Shown piece after piece: positions 1 to 10,783 of a stretch of DNA of 64,000 nucleotides (position 1 is its first letter; each line of letters starts with the position of its first letter). The notes beneath the pieces were generated by a model. It was not told the origin of the DNA. It saw only the letters and a program-made list of their open reading frames with translations, and ran no database searches. Source of the DNA: Halobacillus halophilus DSM 2266 (lineage in GTDB: Bacteria; Bacillota; Bacilli; Bacillales; Halobacillaceae); the NCBI RefSeq assembly GCF_000284515.1, contig NC_017668.1, positions 2,108,001 through 2,172,000 on the forward strand. Direction: 5' to 3'. The position numbers and the translations under genes were made by a program.

Positions 1-40
1 TAGCTTTTATAACTTGTATTAATGATTAGGGGTGTTCACT

Positions 41-1081
41 GTGAATGGAACAATGAAAGCAATTGTTAAACACCATCGCGGTAAAGGAGCAGAGCTTAAG
101 GAAGTAGCGATTCCTTCAATTCGTGATGATGAAGTATTAATACGTGTGCAGGCAACTTCCATATGTGGAACAGATGTTCATATATATAATTGGGATGAGT
201 GGTCCGAGAGCCGGGTACAGCCACCTTATGTTTTCGGCCATGAATTTGCAGGTGAAATTGTTGAAGTTGGAGAAAAAGTAAATAACTTCACAGTAGGTGA
301 TTATGTAAGTGCAGAGACACACTTAGTATGCGGTCACTGTCCTCAGTGCCTGACGGGTAAATCCCATATATGTGAAAATACTAAGATTATTGGAGTAGAT
401 ACCCAAGGCTGCTTTGCAGAGTACGTAGCACTGCCAGCTAGTAACCTATGGCGCAACCCAAGCGATCTCCCGACAGATATAGCCTCCATCCAGGAGCCGA
501 TGGGCAATGCTGTACACACCGTCCTCAATGGCGATGTGGCAGGTAAATCCGTGGCTATTATTGGGTGCGGGCCTATTGGTTTAATGGCTGTGGGTGTAGC
601 TAAAGCAGCGGGAGCGTCCCAGGTCCTGGCTTTTGATCTCAACACTTATCGTCTGGAACTAGCTGAAAAAATGGGAGCTACTACAACGATTAACTCAAGG
701 GAAGAAGATCCTGTAGTTAGAGCTAAAGATTTAACCGATAGACATGGAGTAGATGTGGTTTGTGAAATGAGCGGCCATCCTGTAGCCATGGACCAGGGTT
801 TTAAGATGATCACAAACGGAGGACGTGTGTCTATATTAAGCCTGCCCACGAAAAGAGTGAGCCTTGATGTAACGAATGATATTGTTTTTAAGGGAATAGA
901 GGTTCAAGGGATCACAGGCCGTAAGATGTATGAAACGTGGCAGCAAGTTTCCCGGCTGCTTCAATCAGGGCAGGTTGATGTTAAACCAATGATTACTCAT
1001 CACTTAAAACTGGATGAGTTTGAAAAAGGATTTGAATTAATGAATCAAGGCGAGTGCGGGAAAGTTGTACTGCATCCATAA
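41..1081 (+). CDS. tdh: L-threonine 3-dehydrogenase
   Basis: Cytosolic NAD-dependent oxidation of threonine to 2-amino-3-ketobutyrate. It is a zinc-type medium-chain dehydrogenase: catalytic-zinc motif ICGTDVH near residue 42, then GHEFAGE, structural-zinc cysteines near 97, 100, 103 and 111 (CGHCPQC...C), and the Rossmann turn GCGPIG near 175. About 346 aa, the usual size. I chose GTG 41 because an AGGGGTG ribosome site lies at 28-34; the in-frame GTG at 32 is inside that site and ATG 53 is too far from it. kbl starts 19 bases after the stop, so the pair is an operon turning threonine into glycine and acetyl-CoA. Confidence 0.95.
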   Translation: MNGTMKAIVKHHRGKGAELKEVAIPSIRDDEVLIRVQATSICGTDVHIYNWDEWSESRVQPPYVFGHEFAGEIVEVGEKVNNFTVGDYVSAETHLVCGHCPQCLTGKSHICENTKIIGVDTQGCFAEYVALPASNLWRNPSDLPTDIASIQEPMGNAVHTVLNGDVAGKSVAIIGCGPIGLMAVGVAKAAGASQVLAFDLNTYRLELAEKMGATTTINSREEDPVVRAKDLTDRHGVDVVCEMSGHPVAMDQGFKMITNGGRVSILSLPTKRVSLDVTNDIVFKGIEVQGITGRKMYETWQQVSRLLQSGQVDVKPMITHHLKLDEFEKGFELMNQGECGKVVLHP

Positions 1082-1100
1082 TTGTTAAGGAGGAATTATC

Positions 1101-2276
1101 ATGAAGGGTTTTGAATATTTACAAGAACAATTAGATGAAATGAAGGATGAAGGAACATTCAGAAGTTTGATCCCGTTGGAATCAGCTCAAGGATCAAGAG
1201 TGACGATTAAAGGAAAAGAAGTCATTCAGCTTTCTTCCAATAATTATTTAGGATTAACATCTCACCCAAAGATGAAGAAAGCTGCGGAAAAAGCTAACGA
1301 AGAATTTGGTGTTGGAACTGGTTCCGTTCGTACCATTGCGGGAACATTGCAAATGCATGAAGATTTTGAAAAGAAACTTGCAAAATTCAAGCACACGGAA
1401 GCAGCTCTTGTGTTTCAATCCGGATTCACTACCAATCAGGGTGTACTTTCTTCCATTTTAGGAAAAGAAGATGTAGTTATTTCTGATGAACTGAACCACG
1501 CCTCTATTATCGATGGCATTCGCTTAACGAAGGCGGATCGAAAAATTTATAAGCATGTGGACATGAAGTCTTTAGAAGAAGCACTGCAGTCAAGTTCTGA
1601 GTACCGTACGCGCTTAGTCGTGACGGACGGGGTGTTTTCCATGGATGGTAATATTGCACCGCTCCCGGAGATTGTCGAACTTGCAGAAAAGTATAACGCC
1701 CTCATTATGGTGGATGATGCCCATGCCAGCGGTGTCCTCGGAGATAACGGACGCGGAACGGTCAATCATTTTAATCTTGATGGTCGTGTGCATATTCAAG
1801 TGGGTACCTTAAGTAAAGCGATCGGTGTCCTCGGTGGATATGTGGCCAGTACGCAAACACTCAGGGAATACTTAATTCATAAAGGACGTCCATTTTTGTT
1901 CAGCACCTCTCATCCGCCTGCAGTTACAGCAGCTAACGACACAGCTATCGATGTACTGCTGGATGAACCTGAGTTAATTGAAAAGCTTTGGGATAATACG
2001 AAATACTTTAAAGACGGACTTTCTTCTCTTGGGTTTGATACAGGCATCAGTGAAACACCAGTCACGCCTGTTATGATCGGAGACGATGCCCTAACCCATA
2101 AATTTTCTGATGAGTTATTTGATCACGGGGTATTCGCTCAAGGAATTGTCTTCCCGACTGTACAGCGCGGAAAGGGAAGAGTTCGTACCATCGTAACAGC
2201 TGAACATTCAAAAGAAGAGCTTAAAGAAGCCTTAGATGCATTTGAAGCCGTTGGTAAAAAATTAGGGATTATATAA
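1101..2276 (+). CDS. kbl: glycine C-acetyltransferase (2-amino-3-ketobutyrate CoA ligase)
   Basis: PLP enzyme that cleaves 2-amino-3-ketobutyrate with CoA to glycine and acetyl-CoA, the second step after Tdh. It is an alpha-oxoamine synthase: PLP-aspartate in MVDDAHASG near 205 and Schiff-base lysine K239 in VGTLSKAIG. The 391 aa match the family. AAGGAGG at 1087-1093 sits 7 bases before ATG. BioF and other alpha-oxoamine synthases share the fold, but the tdh neighbour decides the call. A strong terminator follows. Confidence 0.95.
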   Translation: MKGFEYLQEQLDEMKDEGTFRSLIPLESAQGSRVTIKGKEVIQLSSNNYLGLTSHPKMKKAAEKANEEFGVGTGSVRTIAGTLQMHEDFEKKLAKFKHTEAALVFQSGFTTNQGVLSSILGKEDVVISDELNHASIIDGIRLTKADRKIYKHVDMKSLEEALQSSSEYRTRLVVTDGVFSMDGNIAPLPEIVELAEKYNALIMVDDAHASGVLGDNGRGTVNHFNLDGRVHIQVGTLSKAIGVLGGYVASTQTLREYLIHKGRPFLFSTSHPPAVTAANDTAIDVLLDEPELIEKLWDNTKYFKDGLSSLGFDTGISETPVTPVMIGDDALTHKFSDELFDHGVFAQGIVFPTVQRGKGRVRTIVTAEHSKEELKEALDAFEAVGKKLGII

Positions 2277-2285
2277 TTTCGTGGT

Positions 2286-2321
2286 AAGCCGCTATGATCA
2301 TCAGTCATGGTGGCTTTTTTT
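2286..2321 (+). terminator. rho-independent terminator of tdh-kbl
   Basis: A 12-bp stem with two wobble pairs (AAGCCGCTATGA against TCATGGTGGCTT), a 7-nt loop and a T tract, ten bases after the kbl stop. Confidence 0.85.
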
Positions 2322-2371
2322 CTTAAAAACTGATACTATTTTGGAGAATGAAGATAAATTCTCTATTCTAC

Positions 2372-2400
2372 TTAAAATTCAGAGAAAAACTTGATATAAT
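2372..2400 (+). promoter_or_regulatory. putative sigma-A promoter of miaB-ricA
   Basis: A perfect TATAAT at 2395-2400 follows a weak TTAAAA -35 at 17-bp spacing. It lies 38 bases before the miaB start and after the kbl terminator. Confidence 0.4.
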
Positions 2401-2437
2401 AAGACAGTTAGAAGGCTCGGCTTGAAAGGAGATCGCA

Positions 2438-4009
2438 ATGAACGAACAACAGCGAAAAGATATGTCGCAAATTCGTCAGGTTAATCCCGAAGAAGCGACA
2501 TCAGATAAAAATAATTTGAATCGTCTGAAAGAGAAGTCTAGTGAAGATTTCATGAAATATTTTGAAACTACTTACCAGCCTCCGAATATGAGGGATGCGC
2601 AGCGGAGGAAGAAGAAAGAAACAGATGTGCATTATGATTTTACAATACCTGAAGATATGGATCAGTCTGGTAAAGGGAAAAAATATATGATCCGTACATA
2701 CGGGTGTCAAATGAACGAACATGACACAGAGGTTATGGCCGGAATATTTGAAGAAATGGGATATGAGTCCACCTCGGATACGAAAGAGGCGGATATCATC
2801 CTTCTTAATACTTGTGCGATAAGAGAGAATGCCGAGAACAAAGTTTTTGGTGAAATTGGTCACTTAAAACCATTAAAAATGGAAAACCCGAATTTAATCA
2901 TTGGTGTTTGTGGATGCATGTCTCAGGAGGAATCCGTTGTGAATCGTATCCTGAAGAAGCATCCATTTATCGATTTGATTTTTGGGACACATAACATTCA
3001 CCGGCTGCCCCAGCTTGTAAAAGAAGCTATGTTCGGAAAAGAAATGGTTATTGATGTTTGGTCCAAAGAGGGAGACATCATCGAAAACCTTCCGCGTTCC
3101 CGTAAAGGCAAGATTAAAGCATGGGTTAATATCATGTACGGTTGTGATAAGTTCTGCACGTATTGCATTGTTCCATATACACGAGGCAAAGAACGCAGCA
3201 GATTACCAGCTGATATAATTCAGGAAGTAAGGCACCTGGCTGCCCAGGGATATAAAGAAGTTACTTTACTTGGTCAAAACGTGAACGCTTACGGTAAAGA
3301 CCTTGACTTAGAATATGGCCTTGGTGACTTGATGGATGAGCTTCGCAGTATAGATATCCCGCGCGTGAGGTTTACAACCTCTCACCCACGTGACTTCGAT
3401 GACCGGCTCATTGAGGTGCTTTCTAAGGGAGGTAATATGCTCGACCATATTCACCTGCCTGTCCAATCAGGTAATACGGATGTCCTTAAGATCATGGGGC
3501 GCAAATATTCAAGAGAAGAATATCTGGAGCTTGTTAAGAGAATTCGAAAATCTATGCCGGACGCTACTCTCACTACCGATATTATCGTTGGTTTCCCAAA
3601 TGAAACAGAAGAGCAGTTCCAGGATACCCTTTCACTTGTAGAAGAAGTTGGATTTGAAGCGGCTTATACATTTATCTATTCTCCAAGGGAAAACACACCA
3701 GCAGCTAAAATGAAGGATAACGTTTCTATGGAAGAGAAAAAAGATCGTCTACAACGTCTGAATAAGCTGGTTAATGAACAGTCGGCAGAGGCGATGAAGC
3801 AATATGAAGGCGAGATTGTTCATGTTCTTGTAGAAGGCGAAAGCAAGAATAATGAGGAAGTGCTGGCTGGATACACGAAGCGTAACAAGCTAGTCAATTT
3901 CCGTGCTCCTAGATCATCCATCGGTCAAATTGTACCGGTGAAAATAACTAAAGCGAAAACCTGGTCTCTAGATGGAGAAATGGTGGAAGCAAGTGTAGAG
4001 GTGAAATAA
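2438..4009 (+). CDS. miaB: tRNA-2-methylthio-N6-dimethylallyladenosine synthase MiaB
   Basis: Radical-SAM methylthiotransferase adding the ms2 group to i6A37 in tRNAs that read UNN codons. The N-terminal UPF0004 domain carries the auxiliary [4Fe-4S] cysteines C90, C126 and C160. The radical-SAM motif has C236, C240 and C243 (CDKFCTYC), and a TRAM-like C-terminus follows. The 523 aa include the long charged N-terminal extension typical of Bacillus MiaB. GAAAGGAG precedes the ATG. The substrate modification is made by MiaA, encoded at 10870. ricA starts on the next base after the stop. Confidence 0.96.
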   Translation: MNEQQRKDMSQIRQVNPEEATSDKNNLNRLKEKSSEDFMKYFETTYQPPNMRDAQRRKKKETDVHYDFTIPEDMDQSGKGKKYMIRTYGCQMNEHDTEVMAGIFEEMGYESTSDTKEADIILLNTCAIRENAENKVFGEIGHLKPLKMENPNLIIGVCGCMSQEESVVNRILKKHPFIDLIFGTHNIHRLPQLVKEAMFGKEMVIDVWSKEGDIIENLPRSRKGKIKAWVNIMYGCDKFCTYCIVPYTRGKERSRLPADIIQEVRHLAAQGYKEVTLLGQNVNAYGKDLDLEYGLGDLMDELRSIDIPRVRFTTSHPRDFDDRLIEVLSKGGNMLDHIHLPVQSGNTDVLKIMGRKYSREEYLELVKRIRKSMPDATLTTDIIVGFPNETEEQFQDTLSLVEEVGFEAAYTFIYSPRENTPAAKMKDNVSMEEKKDRLQRLNKLVNEQSAEAMKQYEGEIVHVLVEGESKNNEEVLAGYTKRNKLVNFRAPRSSIGQIVPVKITKAKTWSLDGEMVEASVEVK

Positions 4010-4432
4010 ATGGCAGAGTATACTAGAAAGCAAGTAGTGGATGAAGCTCACAAACTAGCTAATATGATGGCGAATATAGAAGAAATCGACCGCTTTAAGC
4101 AGTTGGAAGCAAAGTTGAATGAGAACCAGAAAGTTCAATCTCATATAAAAAAGATTAAAGCTTTACAAAAACAAGCTGTAAACTTTCAAGCTTATGGAAA
4201 GTCAGAAGCATTAGAGCGTGTAGAAAAAGAAATTGATCGTCTGCAGAATGAGCTGGATGAAATTCCTGTAGTAGCAGAATTTAAAGAAAGTCAAACCGTC
4301 ATTAATGATATCCTGCAAATGGTTTCAAGCACCATTTCGCGTGAAGTGACAAACGAAGTCATTCGCTCTACAGGTGGAGACCTGCTTAAAGGGGAAACGG
4401 GCTCAAAAACAAAAGGAAGCAGCTGCAGCTAA
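4010..4432 (+). CDS. ricA: RicA/YmcA, RicAFT complex subunit
   Basis: Small helical protein of the RicA-RicF-RicT (YmcA-YlbF-YaaT) complex, which in B. subtilis is needed for biofilm formation, sporulation and competence and acts with RNase Y in mRNA processing. 140 aa, almost all predicted coiled helix (YlbF/YmcA family). ATG abuts the miaB TAA, so translation is coupled. The only cysteine is the penultimate residue (KGSSCS). Work on B. subtilis assigned shared Fe-S clusters to the complex through cysteines; that tail could be one ligand, by inference. Confidence 0.9.
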   Translation: MAEYTRKQVVDEAHKLANMMANIEEIDRFKQLEAKLNENQKVQSHIKKIKALQKQAVNFQAYGKSEALERVEKEIDRLQNELDEIPVVAEFKESQTVINDILQMVSSTISREVTNEVIRSTGGDLLKGETGSKTKGSSCS

Positions 4433-4481
4433 TTTCCTGATTTGATATCACAAAAAAATATTTTTTTCGCTCAAATACATG

Positions 4482-4519
4482 TCCGCCATAGGGTTTATCC
4501 CTTTGGCGGATTTTTTTTC
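4482..4519 (+). terminator. terminator of miaB-ricA
   Basis: Stem TCCGCCATAGGG against CCCTTTGGCGGA with a short loop, followed by eight T. Confidence 0.85.
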
Positions 4520-4642
4520 GTACAGTTTTTTGGGCTCTTGCATAGAATGAATTAAACACGTCCTTAGGTCTTTATCATGTTAGTAACCATTCGCCCAACC
4601 CTTGCATAGGATGGGCGGTAGAATAAGGAGGAGTGAAACCCT

Positions 4643-5215
4643 ATGTCTTTTTTTGAGCGTGATTACAGGGAGATCATTACCAAAGCTGTAATCGGGAAAG
4701 GTAAAAAGTTTACAGAATCCACGCACACGATCAGCCCCTCGCACCGCCCAACAAGTATCCTGGGTTGTTGGGTCATCAATCACATTTACAATGCAAAGAA
4801 AAAAGGGGAGCATGTGGAGGTCTCGGGAAGCTACGATGTCAATGTCTGGTATTCGTATAACGATAATACGAAAACCGAAGTAGTAACAGAACGAGTGAAC
4901 TATTGTGATCTTGTTAAACTCTCTATCAAAGATGATAACTGTATTCATGACGACGTGGAAGTAATAGCTAAAGTTGTCCAGCAGCCAAATTGTTTAGAGG
5001 CGAATATAACCGCCAATGGTCAAAAGATCGTGGTAGAAGTGGAAAGAGAATTTACCGTGGATGTTATCGGGGAAACCAAACTTTGCGTAAAAGTCGATCC
5101 TCATGGTTGTGATAAGGATGACGATTATGAATATGAGCTATCATCTGATGATTTTTCAACTATTGAAACTGATTTTCTTCCTTCTTCCAGCAGTGACGAC
5201 GATAAGCATGATTAA
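4643..5215 (+). CDS. cotE: outer spore coat morphogenetic protein CotE
   Basis: CotE assembles the outer coat of the endospore around the forespore. 190 aa, close to the family's usual length; beta-rich core, then an acidic tail ([10 protein letters not shown]) of the kind that in B. subtilis helps recruit coat proteins. AAGGAGGAG at 4627-4635 precedes the ATG. Its place between ricA and mutS matches B. subtilis. Expression should be in the mother cell (sigma-E/K); I could not make out a clear promoter in the 210 bases upstream. Confidence 0.93.
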   Translation: MSFFERDYREIITKAVIGKGKKFTESTHTISPSHRPTSILGCWVINHIYNAKKKGEHVEVSGSYDVNVWYSYNDNTKTEVVTERVNYCDLVKLSIKDDNCIHDDVEVIAKVVQQPNCLEANITANGQKIVVEVEREFTVDVIGETKLCVKVDPHGCDKDDDYEYELSSDDFSTIETDFLPSSSSDDDKHD

Positions 5216-5222
5216 ATACAGA

Positions 5223-5252
5223 TTCCTTGCTGACTTCAGCGAGGATTTTCTT
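5223..5252 (+). terminator. terminator of cotE
   Basis: Stem TCCTTGCTGA against TCAGCGAGGA with a 2-nt loop, then a broken T tract. Confidence 0.7.
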
Positions 5253-5401
5253 TTTTTAATTCAGTTAAAGTATAGGATGGATGTATTTAGGCTCTTTTAG
5301 GAATTTTCTAAAAGTAGGCGATAGAGCTTTTTTAAAATGGGTAGGGTAACATTTCCTTTTTTTAGTTGAGTATGCTTTCGTTCAAGAGAGTTAAGGTTGT
5401 G

Positions 5402-5410
5402 TGCTATAAT
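5402..5410 (+). promoter_or_regulatory. extended -10 promoter of mutSL
   Basis: TGCTATAAT is a perfect extended -10 (TGnTATAAT). No good -35 is seen 17 bases upstream, as is common for extended -10 promoters. It puts the transcript start near 5417 and excludes an in-frame TTG at 5410 as the mutS start. Confidence 0.7.
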
Positions 5411-5451
5411 TGGAACAGTATGAACACAGAACGTTTTGGAGGATTGACTTT

Positions 5452-8031
5452 ATGGCACAATATACACCTATGATGCAGCAATACTTAAAGATTAAAGCAG
5501 AAAATAAAGATGCTTTTCTTTTCTTTCGTCTTGGAGATTTTTATGAAATGTTTTTCAACGATGCGCTCCGTGCTTCCAAAGAGCTCGAAATTACATTAAC
5601 AAGCCGTGACGGTGGAGCTGAAGATCGGATACCTATGTGCGGTGTGCCTTATCATTCAGCTGAAAATTACATAAAGCAACTAGTTGAAAAAGGATTTAAA
5701 GTAGCGATCTGCGAACAAGTTGAAGATCCAAAAGTGGCCAAGGGAGTGGTGAGGCGTGAAGTAGTTCAGCTCATTACTCCCGGGACAGTCATGGAAGGCA
5801 GTATGCTTGAGGAAAAGGAAAACAACTATCTTGCTTCCCTCAGTGAGTTTAATGATGGTACGTACACGGTGAGCTACAACGACCTGACCACAGGAGAAAA
5901 CAATGTGGCATTAATCACGGGAGGATTTGATGCAGCAATCAGTGAATTGTACAGCCGTCCTGTTAAAGAAATTGTTGTAGCAAGTGACTTCAATCACGAA
6001 CAGCAGGAAATTCTTGAAGATCGACTGGGCTACACCATTTCTCATCAGGATGAGACGTACATTCAAGAAGAGTTTCAAGAGTTAGTAAAAGAGGTACGAC
6101 AGGAGAAGCTTCTTATTGGGTTCGGTCGTCTGCTACAATATATTCAATTGACGCAAAAACGCTCTCTTGATCATTTGCAGCCTGTTCGAGTGGTTGAATT
6201 AAACCAGTATATGACCCTTGATATGTATTCAAAAAGAAATCTGGAGTTAGTCGAAACTCTCCGGAAGCAAGGAAAGTCTGGCAGCTTATTGTCGGTTGTA
6301 GATAAGACAATTACAGCTATGGGAGCAAGGATGTTAAAGAAATGGATGGAACGTCCTCTTCTTACAAAGCAAGCGATAGAAGCTCGGCATGATCAGGTAG
6401 AAGGGTTATTGGATCAGTTTTTCGAACGGGAAACTCTTAGAGAGCAATTAACTTCTGTGTATGACCTCGAACGGCTCGCCGGTCGTGTAGCCTACGGCAA
6501 TGTGAATGCCAGAGATTTAATTCAAGTACGAAATTCGTTAAGAAAAATACCTGAAATTCTGGAAACGCTGGGTTCCTTCAATCATCCTTCAATGAAGAGC
6601 CTTTACGAAAAAATAGATCCGCTTCATGAACTCAAAGAATTATTAGAAGGCAGTATAGCAGAGGATCCGCCGATTACGATCAAAGAAGGTGGATTAATTC
6701 AAGATGGTTTCCACCAGCAGCTGGATGAATACCGTGATGCATCAAGAAATGGGAAGCAATGGATCGCTCAATTGGAGAAGAAAGAAAGAGAAGCCACTGG
6801 AATCAGGTCTCTTAAAATCGGCTATAATCGTGTGTTCGGATATTATATTGAAGTAACGAAAGCGAATTTGCGTCACCTGCCTGAAGGAATGTACGAACGG
6901 AAGCAGACATTGACGAATGCTGAACGATTTATTACACCTGAGTTAAAAGAAAAAGAAACCATGATCCTTGAAGCCCAGGAGAAAAGTGTAGATTTAGAAT
7001 ATGAACTTTTTCTTGAAGTAAGGGAAAAAGTAAAAACGTATGTTCAGGAGCTTCAGCGATTAGCTGAACAAATCAGTCGTATTGATGTACTTCAAGGGTT
7101 TGCTCAAATTGCTGAGACAAATGGATACGTGCGACCTTTATATGGACAAGCCAGATTAGTGGACATCAAGCAGGGACGTCATCCTGTGGTAGAAAACGTA
7201 CTTAAAGATGAAACCTTCGTTCCTAATGATATTTATATGAATGAAGAGACCGATGTGCTTCTTATTACGGGGCCGAATATGTCTGGTAAAAGTACGTACA
7301 TGAGGCAGCTTGCATTGATCGCAATTCTTGGCCAAATGGGTAGTTTTATACCATGTGAATCTGCTACTCTTCCAATATTTGATCAAATTTTTACAAGAAT
7401 AGGAGCGGCTGATGATCTTGTTTCCGGTCAAAGTACGTTTATGGTTGAAATGCTAGAAGCGAACCATGCTCTTAGTAACGCCACCGAACACAGTATGATT
7501 CTGCTTGATGAAATAGGCCGTGGTACAAGCACTTACGACGGTATGGCACTTGCTCAATCGATCGTGGAGCATATCCACGAGCATATTCGTGCAAAAACAT
7601 TGTTTTCAACTCACTATCATGAATTAACTTCACTTGAAGACCAGCTTGAGCGATTGAAAAATGTCCACGTACGTGCGGAAGAATACGAAGGAAATGTGGT
7701 GTTTCTCCATCAGATTAAAGATGGACCGGCAGATGAAAGTTACGGTATTCACGTAGCGAAACTTGCTGATCTCCCCTCCTCTTTAATTAATCGCGCCACC
7801 GCTCTTCTTACCCAATTTGAAAGTTCCAGTTCAGCTGCTGAAGAGTCGAGCGCTTCCTTAGAAGAAGAGCAGCTTACTATGTTTGTAGAAGAGCAGAAGC
7901 CCAATGCGAAAAAAGGAACGAAATCAAAGTCAAATGTAGAATCCTATCTTAAAGGACTGGATTTAATGGAAATGACACCGATGGATGCTATGAATGAGTT
8001 ATATCAATTACAAAAACGGATCAAATCGTAA
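5452..8031 (+). CDS. mutS: DNA mismatch repair protein MutS
   Basis: Recognises mismatches and small loops as a clamp, then recruits MutL. The mismatch-reading F30-x-E32 motif (GDFYEMF) is present. Connector, lever and clamp regions follow, then an ABC ATPase with Walker [10 protein letters not shown] near 607 and Walker [15 protein letters not shown]. About 859 aa from ATG 5452, which has TTGGAGG at 5437-5442. The C-terminal tail should carry the oligomerisation/clamp-binding segment. mutL follows after 13 bases. Confidence 0.97.
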   Translation: MAQYTPMMQQYLKIKAENKDAFLFFRLGDFYEMFFNDALRASKELEITLTSRDGGAEDRIPMCGVPYHSAENYIKQLVEKGFKVAICEQVEDPKVAKGVVRREVVQLITPGTVMEGSMLEEKENNYLASLSEFNDGTYTVSYNDLTTGENNVALITGGFDAAISELYSRPVKEIVVASDFNHEQQEILEDRLGYTISHQDETYIQEEFQELVKEVRQEKLLIGFGRLLQYIQLTQKRSLDHLQPVRVVELNQYMTLDMYSKRNLELVETLRKQGKSGSLLSVVDKTITAMGARMLKKWMERPLLTKQAIEARHDQVEGLLDQFFERETLREQLTSVYDLERLAGRVAYGNVNARDLIQVRNSLRKIPEILETLGSFNHPSMKSLYEKIDPLHELKELLEGSIAEDPPITIKEGGLIQDGFHQQLDEYRDASRNGKQWIAQLEKKEREATGIRSLKIGYNRVFGYYIEVTKANLRHLPEGMYERKQTLTNAERFITPELKEKETMILEAQEKSVDLEYELFLEVREKVKTYVQELQRLAEQISRIDVLQGFAQIAETNGYVRPLYGQARLVDIKQGRHPVVENVLKDETFVPNDIYMNEETDVLLITGPNMSGKSTYMRQLALIAILGQMGSFIPCESATLPIFDQIFTRIGAADDLVSGQSTFMVEMLEANHALSNATEHSMILLDEIGRGTSTYDGMALAQSIVEHIHEHIRAKTLFSTHYHELTSLEDQLERLKNVHVRAEEYEGNVVFLHQIKDGPADESYGIHVAKLADLPSSLINRATALLTQFESSSSAAEESSASLEEEQLTMFVEEQKPNAKKGTKSKSNVESYLKGLDLMEMTPMDAMNELYQLQKRIKS

Positions 8032-8044
8032 AGGAGGAACAGAG

Positions 8045-9913
8045 ATGGCGCATGTTCAACTTATGCCTGACCATTTATCCAATAAAATAGCTGCTGGAGA
8101 AGTTGTGGAGCGGCCAGCCTCTGTTGTCAAAGAACTCGCGGAAAACAGTATTGATGCAGGAGCTTCATGGGTTACGATTGAACTAATGGAAGCTGGTTTA
8201 CAAAAGATACGCATTACAGATAATGGGGCAGGGATGGAAGAGGAAGACTGTGAAAGAGCTTTTTACCGTCATGCCACGAGTGAAATTAGTAGTGAAAATG
8301 ATCTATTCCACGTACGGACATTAGGCTTTCGTGGTGAAGCCCTGGCAAGTATTGCAGCTGTAAGCCGCCTGAGGGTGCAAACATCTACAGGAGATCAGGC
8401 GGGTACAAAACTCGACTTGGAGGGCGGAAAACTAATGAACAAAAGCAAGAGTGATGCCAGGCAGGGGACGGACATCACTGTTGAAGAATTGTTTTTTAAT
8501 ACTCCGGCCCGTTTAAAATATATGAAGACGATCCACACAGAGCTTGGCCATATTACGGATGTGCTAAACCGAATGGCACTCGCTCATCCAGAAATTAAAT
8601 TTAAATGCACTCATAATGATAAAGAAATATTTCAGACCAACGGCAGGGGAGACCTGCTACAGGTAATTGCAAAAATTTATGGTGTGAATGTAGCTAGGAA
8701 AATGATTCCTATTCAAGCAGATACTCTGGACTTTAAAGTAACGGGGTATATTGCAAAGCCCGAAGTGTACCGTGCTTCCCGTAGTTATATGTCGACCATT
8801 ATTAATGGACGTTTTATTCGAAGCATCCCCTTGAACAAAGCAGTACTACAGGGGTATCACACATTACTCCCGATTGGGAAAAGTCCAATTGTGGTGCTTA
8901 ATATCGAAATGGATCCAATACTTGTAGATGTGAATGTGCATCCAGCTAAATTAGAAGTCCGATTCAGTAAGGAAAAGGAATTGTTTGAAGCCTTGCAGGA
9001 ATCCATTACGAAAGCTTTCCGTGAGCAAAGACTGATTCCTGAGGTGCAGCATGCCAACCCTAAACCGGAAAAGAAAGAGAAATCCACTCAGGGGGCTTTT
9101 GATTTTTATACGGAGCAGAAAAGTGCAGCACAAAATGCTGGAAGACTTTCAATGGATTCGATTACAGATGAGAATTCAAAGAGAAAGGATGCCGAGGAGG
9201 CCGCTTCCTTTTCAGCTCGGCAGGATACTCTAGTTAAAGAAGAGGTTCCTGTTTTTGAAGCTGAGGAAAGCTCTGTCAATGAAGAACAGGATCGCGAGGA
9301 CATTTCATTAACAGAAGAGAAGGCCCCGAGCCGCGTACCGGCAATGCATCCTGTTGGCCAGGTGCACGGCACATATATCATTGCTCAAAATGAAGATGGG
9401 ATGTACATCGTGGATCAGCACGCCGCACAAGAGAGAATTAAATATGAATTTTTCAGAGATAAATTAGCAGAAGTAGATCATGAGGTTCAAGAATTACTAG
9501 TGCCGCTCACTTTTGATTTTAGTAAACAGGAATCATTAAAAATTGAGGAATATAAAGAAGAGCTTGAAAAAGTTGGTCTATTCTTTGAGACATTCGGAGA
9601 GCAGAGTTATATTATCCGCAGTCATCCTCAGTGGTTTCCGAAAGGTTTCGAAGAAGAAGTTATTCATGAAATAATTGATCAGTTAATGAATGAAGATCGC
9701 ATTAATGTTCTTAAATTGAGGGAAGAGGCAGCTATTCTTATGTCCTGCAAACGATCCATTAAAGCGAATCATTATTTAGATCACACAGGAATGTCACGAC
9801 TATTAGAAGATTTAAGAACGTCGACCGATCCATTTACATGTCCGCACGGACGACCAATTATTGTTCACTTTTCAGAGTATGAAATGGAGAAAATGTTTAA
9901 AAGGGTTATGTGA
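8045..9913 (+). CDS. mutL: DNA mismatch repair endonuclease MutL
   Basis: N-terminal GHKL ATPase ([25 protein letters not shown]) and a C-terminal latent endonuclease. The metal-binding [12 protein letters not shown] motif near 456 fits the DQHA(X)2E(X)4E signature, and [11 protein letters not shown] and CPHGRP complete the zinc site. That is the incising type found in organisms without MutH. About 622 aa from ATG 8045, chosen for the AAAGGAGG overlapping the mutS stop. An acidic, low-complexity linker joins the domains. Confidence 0.97.
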   Translation: MAHVQLMPDHLSNKIAAGEVVERPASVVKELAENSIDAGASWVTIELMEAGLQKIRITDNGAGMEEEDCERAFYRHATSEISSENDLFHVRTLGFRGEALASIAAVSRLRVQTSTGDQAGTKLDLEGGKLMNKSKSDARQGTDITVEELFFNTPARLKYMKTIHTELGHITDVLNRMALAHPEIKFKCTHNDKEIFQTNGRGDLLQVIAKIYGVNVARKMIPIQADTLDFKVTGYIAKPEVYRASRSYMSTIINGRFIRSIPLNKAVLQGYHTLLPIGKSPIVVLNIEMDPILVDVNVHPAKLEVRFSKEKELFEALQESITKAFREQRLIPEVQHANPKPEKKEKSTQGAFDFYTEQKSAAQNAGRLSMDSITDENSKRKDAEEAASFSARQDTLVKEEVPVFEAEESSVNEEQDREDISLTEEKAPSRVPAMHPVGQVHGTYIIAQNEDGMYIVDQHAAQERIKYEFFRDKLAEVDHEVQELLVPLTFDFSKQESLKIEEYKEELEKVGLFFETFGEQSYIIRSHPQWFPKGFEEEVIHEIIDQLMNEDRINVLKLREEAAILMSCKRSIKANHYLDHTGMSRLLEDLRTSTDPFTCPHGRPIIVHFSEYEMEKMFKRVM

Positions 9914-9926
9914 GGTACTTTTAAAA

Positions 9927-9960
9927 GGCCAACACCTATACAGAGGTGTTGGCCTTTTTT
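9927..9960 (+). terminator. terminator of mutSL
   Basis: Perfect 11-bp stem GGCCAACACCT/AGGTGTTGGCC, 6-nt loop, six T. With TTTT on the other strand it may also stop the convergent zinc-ribbon gene. Confidence 0.88.
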
Positions 9961-10171
9961 AAGATCTAGTCCATTTCTTTAACCCGTCTAATTGTTTTCT
10001 TAGCTTATTTAAAGCTTCAGAATTTTCCAGGTGAATTTTAGTCTGGCATACGGGGCAGGTGATAGTCTGGTCATTTTCAAAGACAGCACTCGTTCCAATC
10101 TCTATATCTTTATTACAATGAGGGCACTGCAAACTCACTTTTTGAGCCTTAAATTTTTCTTTAGCATCCAT
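9959..10171 (-). CDS. small zinc-ribbon protein of unknown function
   Basis: 70 aa. Two CxxC knuckles (CPHCNKD near 16 and CPVCQTK near 39) make a treble-clef or rubredoxin-like zinc ribbon, followed by a basic amphipathic C-terminal helix. A good ribosome site (AAGGAGGAG) lies before the ATG on the minus strand. It shares a terminator zone with mutL and is not part of the mutSL operon. I do not recognise a named family; zinc binding is inferred from the four cysteines. Confidence 0.75.
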   Translation of the reverse strand: MDAKEKFKAQKVSLQCPHCNKDIEIGTSAVFENDQTITCPVCQTKIHLENSEALNKLRKQLDGLKKWTRS

Positions 10172-10247
10172 AAAGAATATCTCCTCCTTAATACTAGAAT
10201 TCGACAGAGACTAATCATTTCCTTTTTATGGATATAGTTTAAATAAT

Positions 10248-10303
10248 AAAAAGCCAACATTAATTGACATAATCTGTTTATGGTCAATTAATGTTGGCTT
10301 TTT
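10248..10303 (-). terminator. long bidirectional terminator
   Basis: Perfect 21-bp inverted repeat (10248-10268 against 10283-10303, beginning AAAAAGCCAACATTAATTG) with a 14-nt loop and T tracts on both strands. It should end the XRE transcript before it enters the zinc-ribbon gene. Confidence 0.8.
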
Positions 10304-10324
10304 CCGCTTTGTAGGGGAGGGGGC

Positions 10325-10684
10325 TTACGATATATTTTTTTGCTGTAATAAGAATCGGAAGTAATTATCAATTTGTTTTATGTCATCAGGCTGGATACCG
10401 AACCAGGCTTTTTTATCAAAGAAAACCGGTTTGTCATACCCTTTCGTTTCAAGGAGCTGTTTGATCTCTCTAATTTCATCTTCTTTTTCATCGCTCATAC
10501 CCAGTAAGTAATCGGCAGTGGTTTGGAGCGCGTGAGCAATTTTAGTTAAATCACTCAAATCAGGGGAAGTGTAATTCCTTTCCCAGTTTGACACGACCTG
10601 CGGAGAGACACCGACCTTTTCAGCCAAGTTCGATTGGGTTAACCTTCGATTTTTTCTTAGTGAACGAATTCTTTCATGAACCAC
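10325..10684 (-). CDS. XRE-family transcriptional regulator
   Basis: About 119 aa. A Cro/CI-type helix-turn-helix fills the first 60 residues (RLTQSNLAEKVGVSPQVVSN, then WERNYTSPDL), followed by DYLLG and a helical C-terminus. I place the start at GTG 10684 because AAAAAGGAGG lies 8 bases upstream; the longer reading frame would start before that site. Three copies of ACTAACG-N5-CGTTAGT lie directly upstream, so the protein probably represses itself. Divergent miaA is 186 bases away and could be affected. Its target or signal is not evident. Confidence 0.85.
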   Translation of the reverse strand: MVHERIRSLRKNRRLTQSNLAEKVGVSPQVVSNWERNYTSPDLSDLTKIAHALQTTADYLLGMSDEKEDEIREIKQLLETKGYDKPVFFDKKAWFGIQPDDIKQIDNYFRFLLQQKNIS

Positions 10685-10717
10685 TGTGGACGCCTCCTTT
10701 TTTATACTATAACACAA

Positions 10718-10736
10718 ACTAACGAATCTCGATAGT
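10718..10736. promoter_or_regulatory. predicted XRE operator 1
   Basis: ACTAACG-AATCT-CGATAGT: inverted repeat with one mismatch, 34 bases upstream of the XRE start and over its likely promoter. Confidence 0.6.
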
Positions 10737-10761
10737 ATAACTAACGAATATTTTGAATCAT

Positions 10762-10780
10762 ACTAACGTATTTCGTTAGT
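10762..10780. promoter_or_regulatory. predicted XRE operator 2
   Basis: ACTAACG-TATTT-CGTTAGT: perfect 7-bp inverted repeat with 5-bp spacer, centred 44 bp from operator 1. Confidence 0.65.
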
Positions 10781-10783
10781 AGT

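Noticed and set aside
5410-5451. mutS start at TTG 5410
   Set aside because: The codon overlaps the -10 hexamer; TTGGAGG fits ATG 5452.
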